From NCBI GenBank assembly GCA_903632075.3, contig CAHIKZ030005495.1:334501-398500 (forward strand): 64,000 nt of DNA, in the 5' to 3' direction. The stretch comes from Acanthosepion pharaonis (lineage: Eukaryota; Mollusca; Cephalopoda; Sepiida; Sepiidae). A model generated the notes under the pieces. The model worked only from the letters and a program-made list of their open reading frames with translations. It made no database searches and was not told the origin of the DNA. Shown in pieces: positions 1 through 9,689 of the stretch. A program made the position numbers and the translations under genes. Every line of letters starts with the position of its first letter. Position 1 is the first letter of the stretch.

Positions 1-540
1 TACCAGAGCTGGTGCAAGGATTTAATACCAACTGAATCTATGATACACCCACTAAATATATTAGATGCCACCCTCCACACAAATACATGTTAATTTTCAT
101 ACGATAATATTCATATAAAATGCAAATTTTATTCTAGCCTAATTATGTTCAATAATGGATCATATACAATACAGGTGAACAATTCAATTAGAAAAACTGA
201 AAATAAATACAATGTATGTAAATATAAGTTAGAGACATGTCATAATAGATCTTTCCATCTTAAATAAATCAACAATTTTTTTGCGGTAACTTTTAACATT
301 AACTTGAAATTTTTCTTGTTAAAAAGTTGAAGAATTTTAATACATTCAACATTATGGATAAGAAACAGTGAATTTTCGCAGACTTAACACGAGAAAAACA
401 AATTCGTGGACTCGGACGTAAAAAAAGACCCCAGAATGACGTCAACATTTACAAAGATTTTTCATTTTTAAATATTCAGGTGTGCTTAGTTTAATTTGTA
501 AACATATATAAATGTAGGTAGGAAAAAGCAAATGATTAGA
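1..540. other. AT-rich DNA, no feature recognised
   Basis: AT-rich, apparently single-copy sequence within this window. I see no long open frame, no tRNA-like boxes and no match to the repeat families found elsewhere here. Confidence 0.5.
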
Positions 541-720
541 TAGCGAGGGTCACAAAGCACAGCCCGGGGGCCCCAATCAGGCTTGCTCCCTAAGATTGAG
601 GGTTCGGGGTTAGTACGCACCGGCCATGATTGATACTAATAATGAAAGTGGTGGGGATAGACTAGCCTTGAGAGGTATAGATTGGATTATGCTAATTATT
701 TTACCTCTACGTAAGAAATA
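541..720. repeat. Possible dispersed-repeat remnant (GC-richer patch)
   Basis: A short patch containing CAGCCCGGGGGCCCC and GAGGGTTCGGGGTTAG stands out from its AT-rich surroundings. The TTCGGGG stretch resembles a degraded tRNA-type B box, but no A box or SINE body is convincing. It could be an old SINE or any GC-richer relic. Confidence 0.2.
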
Positions 721-797
721 AACTTGCCCTAACTATACTCGTGTATATTCTCTAAGACTGTATTTACTCTGAACTGCTACACCCGTTCTTAAACGCT

Positions 798-846
<49 letters not shown>
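798..846. repeat. (TA)n(TG)n compound microsatellite
   Basis: A pure TA run followed directly by a pure GT run. It sits just upstream of the dispersed element starting near 888. Confidence 0.95.
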
Positions 847-850
<4 letters not shown>

Positions 851-887
851 CGTTCTTAAACGCTTTTAACCTTTATTTTTATTATGT

Positions 888-1650
888 ACTAGCAGCATGA
901 CCCGGCGTTGCCCAGGCTTGTATCAAAAATCGTACGACTCATACAGCAATCGCTACCACTTGACTTAAAATATTTTGCCCTTCCTTGCCTTTAAAGGAGT
1001 ACCCTTTGCCGTGCTGATGTTACTACATGCCTTACTTCTTGCCTATCTCACACTGCGAATTTTTACTAAGCTCTATACTGAACATTGAATCTGTTACGAG
1101 AAAAGAACTAAAAAAATGAACACAAAACGATCAGCTTTAAAAAAAGGACTCGTAACTGGAAAAACCGAATGAAGAAAGAATATTAACAACAAATACTTTT
1201 TCACACCCAACCCAGTTCTGCGGAATCAGAATCAACGTTGAGTTTAAGCAAGCGAATGTGCCAATTGGAGTAAAGTGCCATGCAGATTTAAATTTTTCCC
1301 ACTTGTGACGAATGCAGCTATCAATTTTTTTTTGCATGCTAGTTAACATTCGTGTCAGTCAGCTGTTGGCTCTCACACTGGCCAATAGAATCTTCCTGCC
1401 TATTCGTGGCAGCCAGCTATAGGCTCTCACTCTGTTCAGTAGAAAATGGCCGCAAACTGCATGAAAACTGACGTAGAAGCATGAAAAAATCGATTATTTT
1501 CACTATCGATGGGAGTTGGGAAATGCAAAGTCGGTCTTGGCCTTCGCGCTAACTTGGAGCATGTGCATGTAATTTTCGGTGCAAATCCGTCGAAAATTGC
1601 GGCCGTGCATTCGTTACACACACACACACATCCTGCCTTTTATCGATAGA
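888..1650 (+). repeat. Dispersed repeat with CCCGGCGTTGCCC head and (CA)n end
   Basis: The segment opens with ACTAGCAGCATGACCCGGCG and continues GTTGCCCAGG, a head I recognise from many invertebrate genomes in dispersed repeats of uncertain class. It ends around GCGGCCGTGCATTCGTTACA followed by a short (CA)n run. Small open frames on both strands show no conserved domain, so I treat it as non-coding repeat DNA. An internal near-duplicate of about 40 bp (1351-1390 and 1405-1444) carries CAGCTNNNGGCTCTCAC. The boundaries are judged by eye and the class is unknown. Confidence 0.45.
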
Positions 1651-1689
1651 GATTTTGGAATGCATCTTTCGCTAATCCGACGTGCGCTT

Positions 1690-2180
1690 GGATTTCAGTC
1701 TGGCGTGATATCCGATTTCTAAATGGAAATACCAAACGTAAATAGGAGCAAAAATTAAAATATCTAGGAAGGGCTTTAACAGAGAACGGAAAAATACGAC
1801 ACCAAAATACGAAGGCGCATTGGGATAGCGAAAGATGCCTTCCAAAATGTAAGCAATGTATTAAGAAACAGGAAATATTATTGGGGGAAAAAAGAAAAGA
1901 GAAATTATGCAATATCGATAATCGTAAATAGCAAAGAAGACTGGATTATCTCATCACCGATGGAGGTAACAGAAATATGGTTCTACAGAAGGATGCTGAG
2001 ACTACCCTAGTCTGATCACGTGAGCAACGACGAAGTTTTAGAGAAAATGGACACGTAAAGGACATTTAAACATAGCATTAGTACGTACTGAGGAAAGAGG
2101 GATTGGAAAAGGTGATACTCACCTGACATATTGAAGACAAGAAGGGGGAGGAAAGCAGCGAATAATGAACTTCAGTAAAT
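1690..2180 (+). pseudogene. RTE-like retrotransposon, reverse transcriptase C-terminal remnant
   Basis: A frame from 1825 reads IAKDAFQNVSNVLRNRKYYW, later EVTEIWFYRRMLRLP, then a TAG stop at 2008-2010, then in the same frame SDHVSNDEVLEKM. This order (IAKDAF, then E-WFYRRMLR, then VSNEEVL) is the post-catalytic C-terminal region of RTE-like endonuclease/reverse transcriptases. The frame also reads RNRK--YWGKKEKRNYA in the region where the family normally has a fuller linker. Further on, GGGGGAGGAAAGC corresponds to the conserved RGRK/RGRQ segment near the protein end. The catalytic domains are missing, so this is a 5'-truncated, dead copy. It runs directly into the purine tract at 2181. Related fragments lie near 18.5, 32.5, 38.2, 58.9 and 62.2 kb. 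Confidence 0.75.
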
Positions 2181-2525
2181 GGTTGGAAGAAGAAGAAAGG
2201 GAGGAATAAGAAGATGGGGAGGAGGAGGAAGAAGAGGAGGAAGAAGAGGAGGAGGAGGAGGAGGAGGAAGAAGAAGATGGGAGGAGGAAGACGAAGAAGA
2301 AAATGAAGAGGAAGAAAAGAGAAGAAGGGGGAGGAAGACGACGAAGAAGAAGATGATGACGAAGAAGAGGAAGAAGAGGAGGAATTAGAAGAAGAAAACG
2401 AAGAAGAAGATGATGATGAAGAAGAGAAAGAAGAAAAGCAAGAAGAAGAAGAGAAGGAGAGGAGGAAGAAAAAGAGGAGCAGGAGGAGGAGAAGAAGAAA
2501 ATGAAGAAGAAGTAGAAGAAGAATT
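2181..2525. repeat. Polypurine (GAA/GGA)n tract
   Basis: About 345 bases of almost pure purine on the plus strand (GAAGAAG, GGAGGAGGA and variants). The 136-residue Ser/Leu-rich minus-strand frame and the Arg/Glu-rich plus-strand frame are translations of this simple sequence and not genes. The mirror symmetry of such tracts can favour triplex (H-DNA) structure. Confidence 0.93.
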
Positions 2526-3440
2526 TCATTTACACATAATTTGGGATATAAAACAAGCGAGAACAGTTCCTTAAATATTTGAACAATTTTACCCCTGAAT
2601 AAAATGAGTAGAAAGTAAAAAAGATGTGAAAAGCAAAATATTTTGTCAAATGAAGCAAAGGATTAGAAACAGCAAAATAATCAATTTTGCTTTGTCTTCA
2701 ACTGCAAATAAATGTAGGAGGTCATTTCATAAGCTGCACGTGTACCAGAATAAAACAACTGGCCATTTAGGTGTTGCATTCTGTTACATTTGCATATCTT
2801 TTAGCCTGGTATGTGTATTCACATTTATATCTTAGTCCGGCTACAACACGATGAAAAAGACATTTATTTATATCGTTATTTATTCTTTTTTAATACGTAA
2901 AATAATCTCCTTCCTTGTCAATGTCCTTAATTCAATCGATTATCTATCACATTAACAACCGTCGGTATCACAAGGCCATTGTAAACCCTACGATTCCTTC
3001 GTTGGCTTTGTCGATTCTACAGGATGTGGCCCTAAAGTTTGAACCCATCAGAAATCTCATTAACGATATTTTTTTACCTCCAAGAATTAAACATAGTTTT
3101 TTCGAAAGAAGAAAGAATTGAATTCTTTTTCTGGAGTCTGCTAAAAGAGAAGGTGCACTCAATGAAAATCACAGATGCAACACACTTCTTGATTGAACGT
3201 ATAATGAGTAAGTGTGCTAAAATGTGGAGTTATTGCATCGAGTTCACGTGAATCTTGCAAAGCGCATTAACATTTGCAAATGATGGAAATCATATTGAAG
3301 ATGCTATTTTTTAATATTCGAATTCAATAAAATGTCACCGAAAATATAATTTCTTGAAAATATGCATTTTTGCGTGTGTGTCTTTACGGACACACTGTAC
3401 ATCACCAGAGCTACATATAGTTTTGAACGTATAATTTTTT
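2526..3440. other. No recognisable feature
   Basis: AT-rich sequence with frames of up to about 70 codons on both strands that overlap one another and match nothing I recognise. I see no splice-site-bounded exon or repeat-family match that I would defend. Confidence 0.45.
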
Positions 3441-3444
3441 TTCT

Positions 3445-3625
3445 CATAGACTAGTTACCAACTATGGCTAGAGATCTCAGTCTGTTCTGTTATTTAACCC
3501 ATAGCTAGAGTAAGAAGATATAAATTCTTACCTTTCTCAAGGTTATTTGTGCAAAAGTGACGAACTCGACCAGAATTCGAACTCAGCTCGCACATTTCTC
3601 TTTTCGAGCTTTTAACCATCCAAAT
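3445..3625 (-). repeat. tRNA-derived SINE (family A), diverged copy, minus strand
   Basis: Read on the minus strand this gives GGATGGTTAAAAGCTCG, a B-box-like GAGTTCGAATTCTGG, then CTTGAGAAAGGTAAGAAT, CTAGCTATGGGTTAAAT and GAACAGACTGAGA-CTCTAG. These are the same landmarks in the same order as the plus-strand SINE at 62497-62813. It is an older copy with many substitutions and lacks the 3' hairpin region. Confidence 0.65.
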
Positions 3626-3717
3626 AATTCAGTAGGGAATGTTAAAAACATAGATAAATCGTTATTAAATGATCATTTCAGATAAAAAGTGTCTGTTGAC
3701 GGATTTCTTGATCCATC

Positions 3718-3905
3718 CTCGCATTTTCTTGGTGGTGTGCTTGAATGGGTATATCGGTAGTGGTTTAAATTCTGGTATCAGGATACAGGTTAAAAACCCG
3801 AATTTAAAAATATCCGAATTTTATAGCAACTCCATCTAATATTAAATGACAGGGATTACGCATTTTCACGTGCCTATATATGCAAGGTAAATAGCAAAAT
3901 TAAAC
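3718..3905 (+). repeat. Interspersed repeat R, copy 1
   Basis: The words CATTTTCTTGGTGG, TTGAATGGGTATATCGG, AAATTCTGGTATCAG and ATCCGAATTTTATAGCA recur in the same order at 18332-18512. That shows a dispersed family with at least two copies here. It has no coding capacity and its class is unknown. It lies next to SINE family A in both places, so it may be part of a composite or longer element. Confidence 0.65.
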
Positions 3906-3939
3906 AGATCATAGATAGAAATGGCTTGGTAAATTAAAA

Positions 3940-4230
3940 GGAGTAATGGATAGTGGCTCGAATTGAGAAATCGGAGAGTCGTGATCGAATTCCAGTCGAA
4001 TCCATTACGTTCACTTACGTACTAATACCCTTGGGAAAGGTATGAAACCTCTTCTTCCCCACCTAGCTATGGGTAAATAGCAGGACAGACTGGGTTCTAT
4101 AGCCTTGGATGGCAACTCGTCTACCGCAGAAAGAAATGGCAACCTACTCCGGGAAAAAAATCTGCCTCGTCTATCATCGTAAAGATACATGATCGACTAA
4201 GTGTGTATCACGCATGGCGAATAACTGACT
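3940..4230 (+). repeat. tRNA-derived SINE (family A)
   Basis: The head GGAGTAATGGATAGTGGCTC resembles a Pol III A box, and GATCGAATTCCAGTC is a decayed B box. The body carries the family landmarks CCCTTGGGAAAGGTATGAA, CTATGGGTAAATAGCAGGAC, GGATGGCAACT, GAAATGGCAACC, CTGCCTCGTC and GATACATGATCG. The tail ends at GTGTATCACGCATGGCG. This is a full-length but mutated copy of the SINE also seen at 59.6, 61.5, 62.3 and 62.5 kb. Confidence 0.82.
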
Positions 4231-4380
4231 CCAAAACGAGACTACTCTCTTGTTTTGTATGGCTGATGCTAACCTCCACAGGAGTGACTCAGTGCATCCT
4301 CTCGGGTTAACGTTTTCCGTTGAAAATAATGGCACGAACGAATTGAAATATTTAACAGAATCATAATGTAATTAACTTTC

Positions 4381-4705
4381 TGTTGTGGATCCCGCGTGAA
4401 AATAGGTATCCAATAAATGACAAACGCAAGTATTTAAGCTAAGAAATTAAATGTATTTACACAAAATACAAAAGGTAATGCTGTTATTAAAATCCAGGAA
4501 CACGGTTAGTAGCAAATATAGATAGATATATACAGTCTTGAAGTAGGACTTCCTTAGAGTCTACGTGCTTGTAACTGACTTCTACAAGAGGTTACTCCAT
4601 CCGACACCCTACGCCTCCGGTACGACTCATGTACGACTCCTCTTCTCTGCCTGACATGGCAGCCGGACGAGTCCATTATATCCGAAAAAGGTGGACCCCA
4701 TAACA
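4381..4705 (+). mobile_element. Solo LTR, family L, copy 1
   Basis: The segment starts TGTTGTGGATCC and ends GGTGGACCCCATAACA, so it has TG...CA termini. It is flanked by CTTTC (4376-4380) and CATTC (4706-4710), a probable 5-bp target duplication with one change. Internal landmarks AATGACAAACGCA, ACGGTTAGTAG, GACTTCCTT-GAGTCTACGTGC and GGACGAGTCCA are shared with 34103-34489 and, inverted, with 13300-13725. No internal coding region adjoins it, so recombination between two LTRs probably left it. The sense direction is uncertain; the strand given is only relative to the other copies. Confidence 0.75.
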
Positions 4706-5586
4706 CATTCATTTTCATGGAATGTTGAAATCATCTTCAATGTTTCATAGCCTGAACCGTCAGTTACCCAACAGGTCACGGGCAGTCCAATTTTCTAGAA
4801 ATATTTTCATGGTAATTTCTGTGATGAACTTTTCTCTTTGGTGCCTCAATTTAAGTACAGTACTAGATTGGCAAACAGGTTTCATCATTTTATGGTCGAA
4901 ATGGGATAAACTTTAAGAGCAACTGTTACACTTTACATACGTCGTCTAATAAAAATTAACAATGAAACCCATTTTTCTTGACGTATTAGTCTATGCCAAT
5001 ACCCATAATTTTACCCCCACCCTCACAAACAAACCCACAAGTAGAAACTCGTGTTTACTTAACTACTAAAGTGGATGTTCCCATTGATATAGCTGTTATT
5101 AAAAAATAAATAAATAAAATTTAAAAAAAAACATGATATATCGAGCTAAAGTAATGTAGTCTTCAGGCAAACCCAGATCAACATTAAAGTTCTCTAAACC
5201 TGGCGTCGAAGAGCTATTTAAATTACCTTTAAAGAATTTTTTTTTAAAATGACGCCAGACTCCTCTCTGACGCAAACAAAAATAACCGAACTGTAGAATA
5301 TTTGTTAGCTTGCCAGTGGTCTGACACACAAGTAGGCAAGTGTAGCCAAAGCTAAAACTGACTTGAGTCATTTAATGGAGAAATATATGGGTGAATAAAG
5401 ACCACTCATACAAATGTATTTGGCAGGTCCATTCTAGCAAAATAGACCAACCTAACTGGTGTATTAGGCACTCTCCAGTAAAATGAGGTAAAATCAGCTG
5501 GCTTGCTTTACGAGGAAACAGAAGAAGGCAGCCATGTTGGCAGGTAAGTCACTTGACTTCTACATCTCCCTCCTCATTAATTTCAG
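4706..5586. other. No certain feature; possible splice-like motif near 5543
   Basis: Frames of 64 codons (plus) and 90 codons (minus) occur, neither with a recognisable domain. GTTGGCAGGTAAGTCAC near 5538-5554 would serve as a splice donor, but no credible exon precedes it. I see nothing else. Confidence 0.35.
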
Positions 5587-5940
5587 TATCTGTCTATATT
5601 TCTGAGATGAGGTATTATGTACACTATTTACATTATTCGGACTATTGTCCTCATCTTTATCCCCAGATTCAGTCACAGGACCCAAAGAGTGTGAGTTCAA
5701 TACCCGGTTAAGGCAGTGTAGAACTTAGAGTGGGGAATTAACAGAAGATAACTGATAACTGACATCCATTAAATATGGCACGTGGAACTAGAACAGCCTA
5801 CCCCAGTGAGAGAAATAAAAGGTTCAGTTCGACATTCCCACCACATAAAGAATGCCGGAGCGTACAACGGCCGAAACGTTGTAATAAATATGGCGACAAA
5901 GATGAGAACAATAGTCCGAATAATGTAAATAGTGTATACC
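5587..5940. repeat. Fold-back repeat, family F, copy 1
   Basis: The left arm reads TATCTGTCTATATTTCTGAG and on to ATTCGGACTATTGTCCTCATC (to about 5664). The right arm from about 5884 is its reverse complement, ending AGTCCGAATAATGTAAATAG. The interior holds GAGTTCAATACCCGG, ATGGCACGTGGAACTAGAAC, GTTCAGTTCGACATTCC and GGCCGAAACGTTGTAATAAA. Interior and arms recur at 11154-11560 and 31901-32463. The GCCGAAACGT word is common in 3' regions of Penelope-like elements, so an origin there is possible. Confidence 0.75.
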
Positions 5941-6579
5941 ATTAACTTATTTTATCGTAAGTAAATACGCCCTAATTATAAACAGGATGAAAAATCAATT
6001 AAAAACATAACTCATCAGTGCATATTACTAAATGATCTTAACAACCACTTAAGATTTACTATAAAAAGTTTAAAACATTTAATTTAATTATTACCAACAA
6101 CACCCTGCCTCAAAAATCCACCCTATAGAGAAAAAAAATTATGTTGTCTATTGGATTATTCTTCTGCCTGTAATGTTGCATCTCCAACATCAATAATAGA
6201 AAAAAATAACATTAAATACTTACATTGAGCACACATACACACTCTCTTGCAGATTGATCTGTCACGTCTAAAATCTCAACGCAATCAATGCACACATCGA
6301 CCAGTAGATCATGAACGACCAAAATGTAACTATCAACACGATATCAAATCTGGTATCGCTGAGAAAACTTACCTGGCCGTTGGTCTCGAAAAGAAACTCT
6401 AATCTGTGGTTGACTCGGGCAAAAAATGGCCGGTAAACTTTAATGGCTCAAAAAAACAAAAAAAAAATGATCTCTTTTACCCACCACAGAGATCGTTCTC
6501 TGCCTCCCATTAGAATGTCTAGTGCTCAACTCCACGAGAGTGTCTCTCTGCGCATGCTCGGTCTCACACTGACCGCTGA
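5941..6579. other. No recognisable feature
   Basis: AT-rich DNA becoming more mixed after 6360. A 121-codon minus-strand frame (6440-6805) has no domain I recognise, and its left end overlaps the antisense of the retrotransposon remnant beginning at 6580. It is probably a chance frame. Confidence 0.4.
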
Positions 6580-7190
6580 CCTTGAGATGGAACAAATACA
6601 TTGAATCAATATCTTCATCTACGCAAGGAAATTTGGTTCTATGTGTCGCGCCAGAAATTCCGAGAGAGAGTCCATCATTCAAATCTATAAATCGACCATT
6701 CGCCCTTGCATGGAATACTGCTGCCATATATGGTTTAGAGCCCTCGCTGTTAAGGTCCTCGACAAACTCCAAAAACGGATATGCAATATGATTCTGTTCT
6801 GGCATCTCGTTTACAGTCGCTCTCTCACAGATTTGCCGTCGCTTCCCTCTGTCTTTTCTACAAATACATTCACGGTAACTGCTCCGACGAGCTACTGTCG
6901 CTGGTACTCAAACTGCATGAATTTAAACATGCTACTAGGCTGGCATCTCAGTCCCACCCTTTCACTGTCGAAACGGTTAAATATGGCCGTCTCTTCTACT
7001 CCAATAGCTTCATGTCTCGTACTTCCCGTCTATGGAACTCCCTTCCTCTTACTTGCTTCCTTGTTAGCGATACTCTCCAAATATTCAAATGCAATGTCAA
7101 TCGACATCTTCACAAACCCTTGAACAAATTCCCCGTCGTTCACTCCATCGTTTCCTCTACCACGCCTCTTTACTCTTGCTCCGTCTCTCT
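6580..7190 (+). pseudogene. Jockey/CR1-like non-LTR retrotransposon, C-terminal reverse transcriptase remnant
   Basis: Two frames together give the conserved C-terminal part of this retrotransposon family. One frame from 6641 has IYKSTIRPCMEYCCHIW followed by VLDKLQKRICNM. The other, from about 6781, has SRLQSLSHRFAVASLCLFYK, HATRLASQSHPFTVETV, FYSNSFMSRTSRLWNSLP and LQIFKCNVNRHL. The family normally reads these as one protein, so a frameshift lies near 6780. The polymerase catalytic motifs and endonuclease are absent: the copy is 5' truncated and dead. Minus-strand relatives lie at 30565-30888 and 57937-58290, and a plus-strand relative is fused to the transposase at 9393. Assigning the clade (Jockey, CR1 or similar) more closely would need a phylogeny. 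Confidence 0.82.
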
Positions 7191-7724
7191 GCAAACCCCA
7201 AATATTGGTATATCCCATCAAAATTCTCTACAGCCCTCGATGCAAGCGAAAACTCAAAATACTGGAAGCTATTATCATACAAAATAAACATTCCACATTA
7301 ACTAAAGTATCATTCGCCATAAAAGATGGCGTTTTAAATGATATAATTAATGTGCGCACAAAATATATTAGTACGAAAAATAAATCAAATAAAATAAAAC
7401 AAATAAATCGCATTCTTTCTGTGCGGCCTCCATCCCAGTAACCGTTACACGTGACGTCACGCTTGAACATTTCAAACATTCAACCCTCTTCATAAAAGAA
7501 TACCAGGATGTAGAGAAAGGAATTCTAACTACCACATAATCACCGCGTCGGCTCTTGATAATGGCTAAGAAAATCGAAAGTACTTGAACAAAATTTTTAA
7601 AAAAAATGAACTTCGTACAATTTACCCACATCGTCTATCACAATACTCAATTCCAGCTGAAAATCGGGAAAATGCAATAAAAAATTAAACAGACAGATTG
7701 GATAAATACTTACTGTCTAAATAT

Positions 7725-7726
7725 AC

Positions 7727-7795
<69 letters not shown>

Positions 7796-7801
7796 CTATA
7801 T

Positions 7802-7875
<74 letters not shown>
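7725..7875. repeat. (TA)n(CA)n(TA)n(CA)n(TA)n compound microsatellite
   Basis: Alternating pure TA and CA blocks inside segment X. The Tyr/Ile and Thr/His frames across it are artefacts of the repeat. Confidence 0.96.
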
Positions 7876-7876
<1 letters not shown>

Positions 7877-7995
7877 GAATAAAATATAATATATATACTA
7901 AAACAAATCCATATTATAAACAAAAAACGTTTGCAGTTTTTCTATTTTTTAAAAAATATACATTTTTCTCTCGTTGGAACAACTATGACATTTTA

Positions 7996-7997
<2 letters not shown>

Positions 7998-8055
<58 letters not shown>
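7998..8055. repeat. (TA)n microsatellite
   Basis: A long pure TA run inside segment X. The other copy of X also has a TA run at this site (20751-20815). Confidence 0.95.
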
Positions 8056-8058
<3 letters not shown>

Positions 8059-8264
8059 CCAGCTAAAATGAGAACAAGTGGAGTATTCAGCTGTACGTAA
8101 CATTTAATTTAAAAGAGGGCTCAATACAGAGTAAAGCTCAATATTATTTATTTTAGGATATTAAAATCATGTTAAAAATCGTTACGCAATTACAATTATG
8201 TTTCAACACTACAAATGTGTCTCCTTGGGCCATGTTAATCTACATGTTAACAATTAATATAATA

Positions 8265-8267
<3 letters not shown>

Positions 8268-8325
<58 letters not shown>
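8268..8325. repeat. (TA)n microsatellite
   Basis: A TA run after TTAATATAATAATAAA. In copy 2 of segment X the matching site is (AAT)n(TA)n at 21030-21100. Confidence 0.95.
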
Positions 8326-8328
<3 letters not shown>

Positions 8329-8553
8329 GTCCGGATTTCCCACACCGAAACAAGTAGAAAAGTGCATGTAAAATAAGCTCGCAAATCCATCGTTTTTCAG
8401 TTATTAACTTTAAAGAAAGTTTCCTGTTGATGGCGATGCGTTTTCATTTAGACTAGGTTACATTTGTCATTCGTGTAGGTCTTTGGCTAGTCTGTCTTGA
8501 ACTTTTGATGTGTGTAGTAGTAATGTGTTAAATGAGAAGTGTTCCACTTAGCA

Positions 8554-9392
8554 ATGGCCAGATATTCATATCGTGAGTAAGTAGATTTAATTTTTACATA
8601 CGGCTGCGCGAATGGTAATGGACGAGAGGCTGCACGGTTGTATCAGATTGCGTTTCCAGACCGAAGGCAGCCGAGTCATTCAACCTTTGCTGAGACAAGA
8701 TATGTAGCACCACAAACTATGGATCGAGAAAGTCCGAGATCCTTTCGTACCCCTGATCACGAAGAACGCATTCTACAGGCTGTCGGATACGATCCGGATA
8801 TCAGCACACGTCAAGTGGCCCTAGCATGTCGTAAATCTCATAGTACTGCTTGTAGGGCACTTCAAGAACAGCTCCTGTATCCGTATCATTTGCAACGTGT
8901 GCAGCGCCTTTCGCGTTCTGATCACTCACCACGGGAGATCTTTTGCCGGTGTTATTGCACAAATTGCCGATCCGTTGTTTGTCTCTTCACTCTTGTTTAC
9001 GGATGAGGCAATATTTGGAAGAGATGGAATACCAAATTTATACAGCCAACATTTGTGGGCGGATCAAAATTCCCATGGTGCAATACCGGCTAGGCAGTTA
9101 CCGATTAATATTTTTGACTGGAATTGTAGGTGACTGCCTGGTAGGTTCTTATGTTTTCCCAGCACGTCTTACAGGAGCTGCCTACAGAGACTTTACTTGG
9201 AACAAACTTCCAGACCTGTTAGAGGATGTACCCCTGCTAATACAAAGACACATATGGTTCATGCATGATAGGGCTCCAGCACATTTTACTCACATTGTTC
9301 GCGATGCACAGGCTGACATCGATCATGAAAGACGAAAACGTAGGGGAGGACCGTTTCCATGGCCTACGCATACCCTTGACCTCAATCTCTCA
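8554..9392 (+). pseudogene. Mariner/Tc1-like (DDE) transposase pseudogene
   Basis: The likely original start is ATG at 8554: the frame reads MARYSYRE, an in-frame TAA at 8578-8580, then VDLIFTYGCANGNGREAARL and YQIAFPDRRQPSHSTFAET. This is the helix-turn-helix N-terminus of an insect- and mollusc-type mariner-like family (DUF4817-like). The protein then continues in two other frames: LYPYHLQRVQRLS..., then FTDEAIF in frame 2 (first catalytic Asp at 9002-9004), then YRDFTWNKLPDLLED and WFMHDRAPAHF in frame 3 (second Asp at 9267-9269), then HTLDLN (candidate third Asp at 9378-9380). So there are at least one stop and two frameshifts, near 8925 and 9100. The C-terminus beyond HTLDLNLSES is lost, replaced by a retrotransposon fragment. 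No terminal inverted repeats were identified. It is dead. Confidence 0.85.
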
Positions 9393-9645
9393 GAATCCAT
9401 CTTGCACGTTTACAAATCTATCCTTCGTCCGTACATAGATCACTGTTGCCATATCTGGTCTGGTGCTTCTGCTGGGCATCTAGAGATTCATGAAAAATAC
9501 AACGCCATCGCCATCTGTCTTCGTGAACCCCATTCATATTTTGTCCTTTCTTCAATCTTTCATTCTTCTCATTCTCTTTCACTTTCATTCTTCGTAACAC
9601 CCTGTATACTAGTGGCATTCTCGCCTTTCTTGGGGTGAAATGATT
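9393..9645 (+). pseudogene. Jockey/CR1-like retrotransposon 3' fragment fused to the transposase
   Basis: Directly after the transposase, in the same frame, the sequence reads ILHVYKSILRPYIDHCCHIW. This is the motif seen at 6680-6730 as IYKSTIRPCMEYCCHIW. An internal deletion then jumps to the 3' end: CACCCTGTATACTAGTGGCATTCTCG, then TTTCTTGGGGTGAAATGATT and an A-rich tail. The same terminal words occur inverted at 30572 and 57945. The 231-codon frame spanning transposase and retrotransposon is therefore a chance fusion and not a gene. Confidence 0.78.
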
Positions 9646-9689
9646 AAAAAAAAATAGAATAAAAAGTAACAGTAATTTGTCTAGATTTA

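Larger units (their letters stand above)
7195..8270 (+). repeat. Dispersed segment X, copy 1 (possible Penelope-like 3' region)
   Basis: A frame near 7233 reads CKRKLKILEAIIIQNK, similar to CKKKRLKIMEALIIKKEK on the minus strand near 21.7 kb and to the end of GIY-YIG-type Penelope-like proteins. From 7560 onward the DNA matches 20555-21030 in order: AAGTACTTGAACA, GAACTT, ATTTACCCACA, ATACTCAA, CTGTCTAAAT, GTACGTAACATTTAATTTAA, ATTTTAGGATATTAAAA, ATTATGTTTCAACACTACAAA and GTCTCCT-GG. Both copies carry (TA)n tracts at the same two places. The repeat is clear; the Penelope link is tentative. Confidence 0.65.

Noticed and set aside
2119..2529. 136-codon Ser/Leu-rich minus-strand frame
   Set aside because: It is simple-sequence translation of a GAA/GGA tract.
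5538..5556. Splice donor GCAG|GTAAGT
   Set aside because: A good motif alone is common by chance; no coding exon precedes it and the downstream DNA is the fold-back repeat.
6440..6805. 121-codon minus-strand frame
   Set aside because: It partly overlaps the antisense of the Jockey-like remnant and shows no family resemblance.
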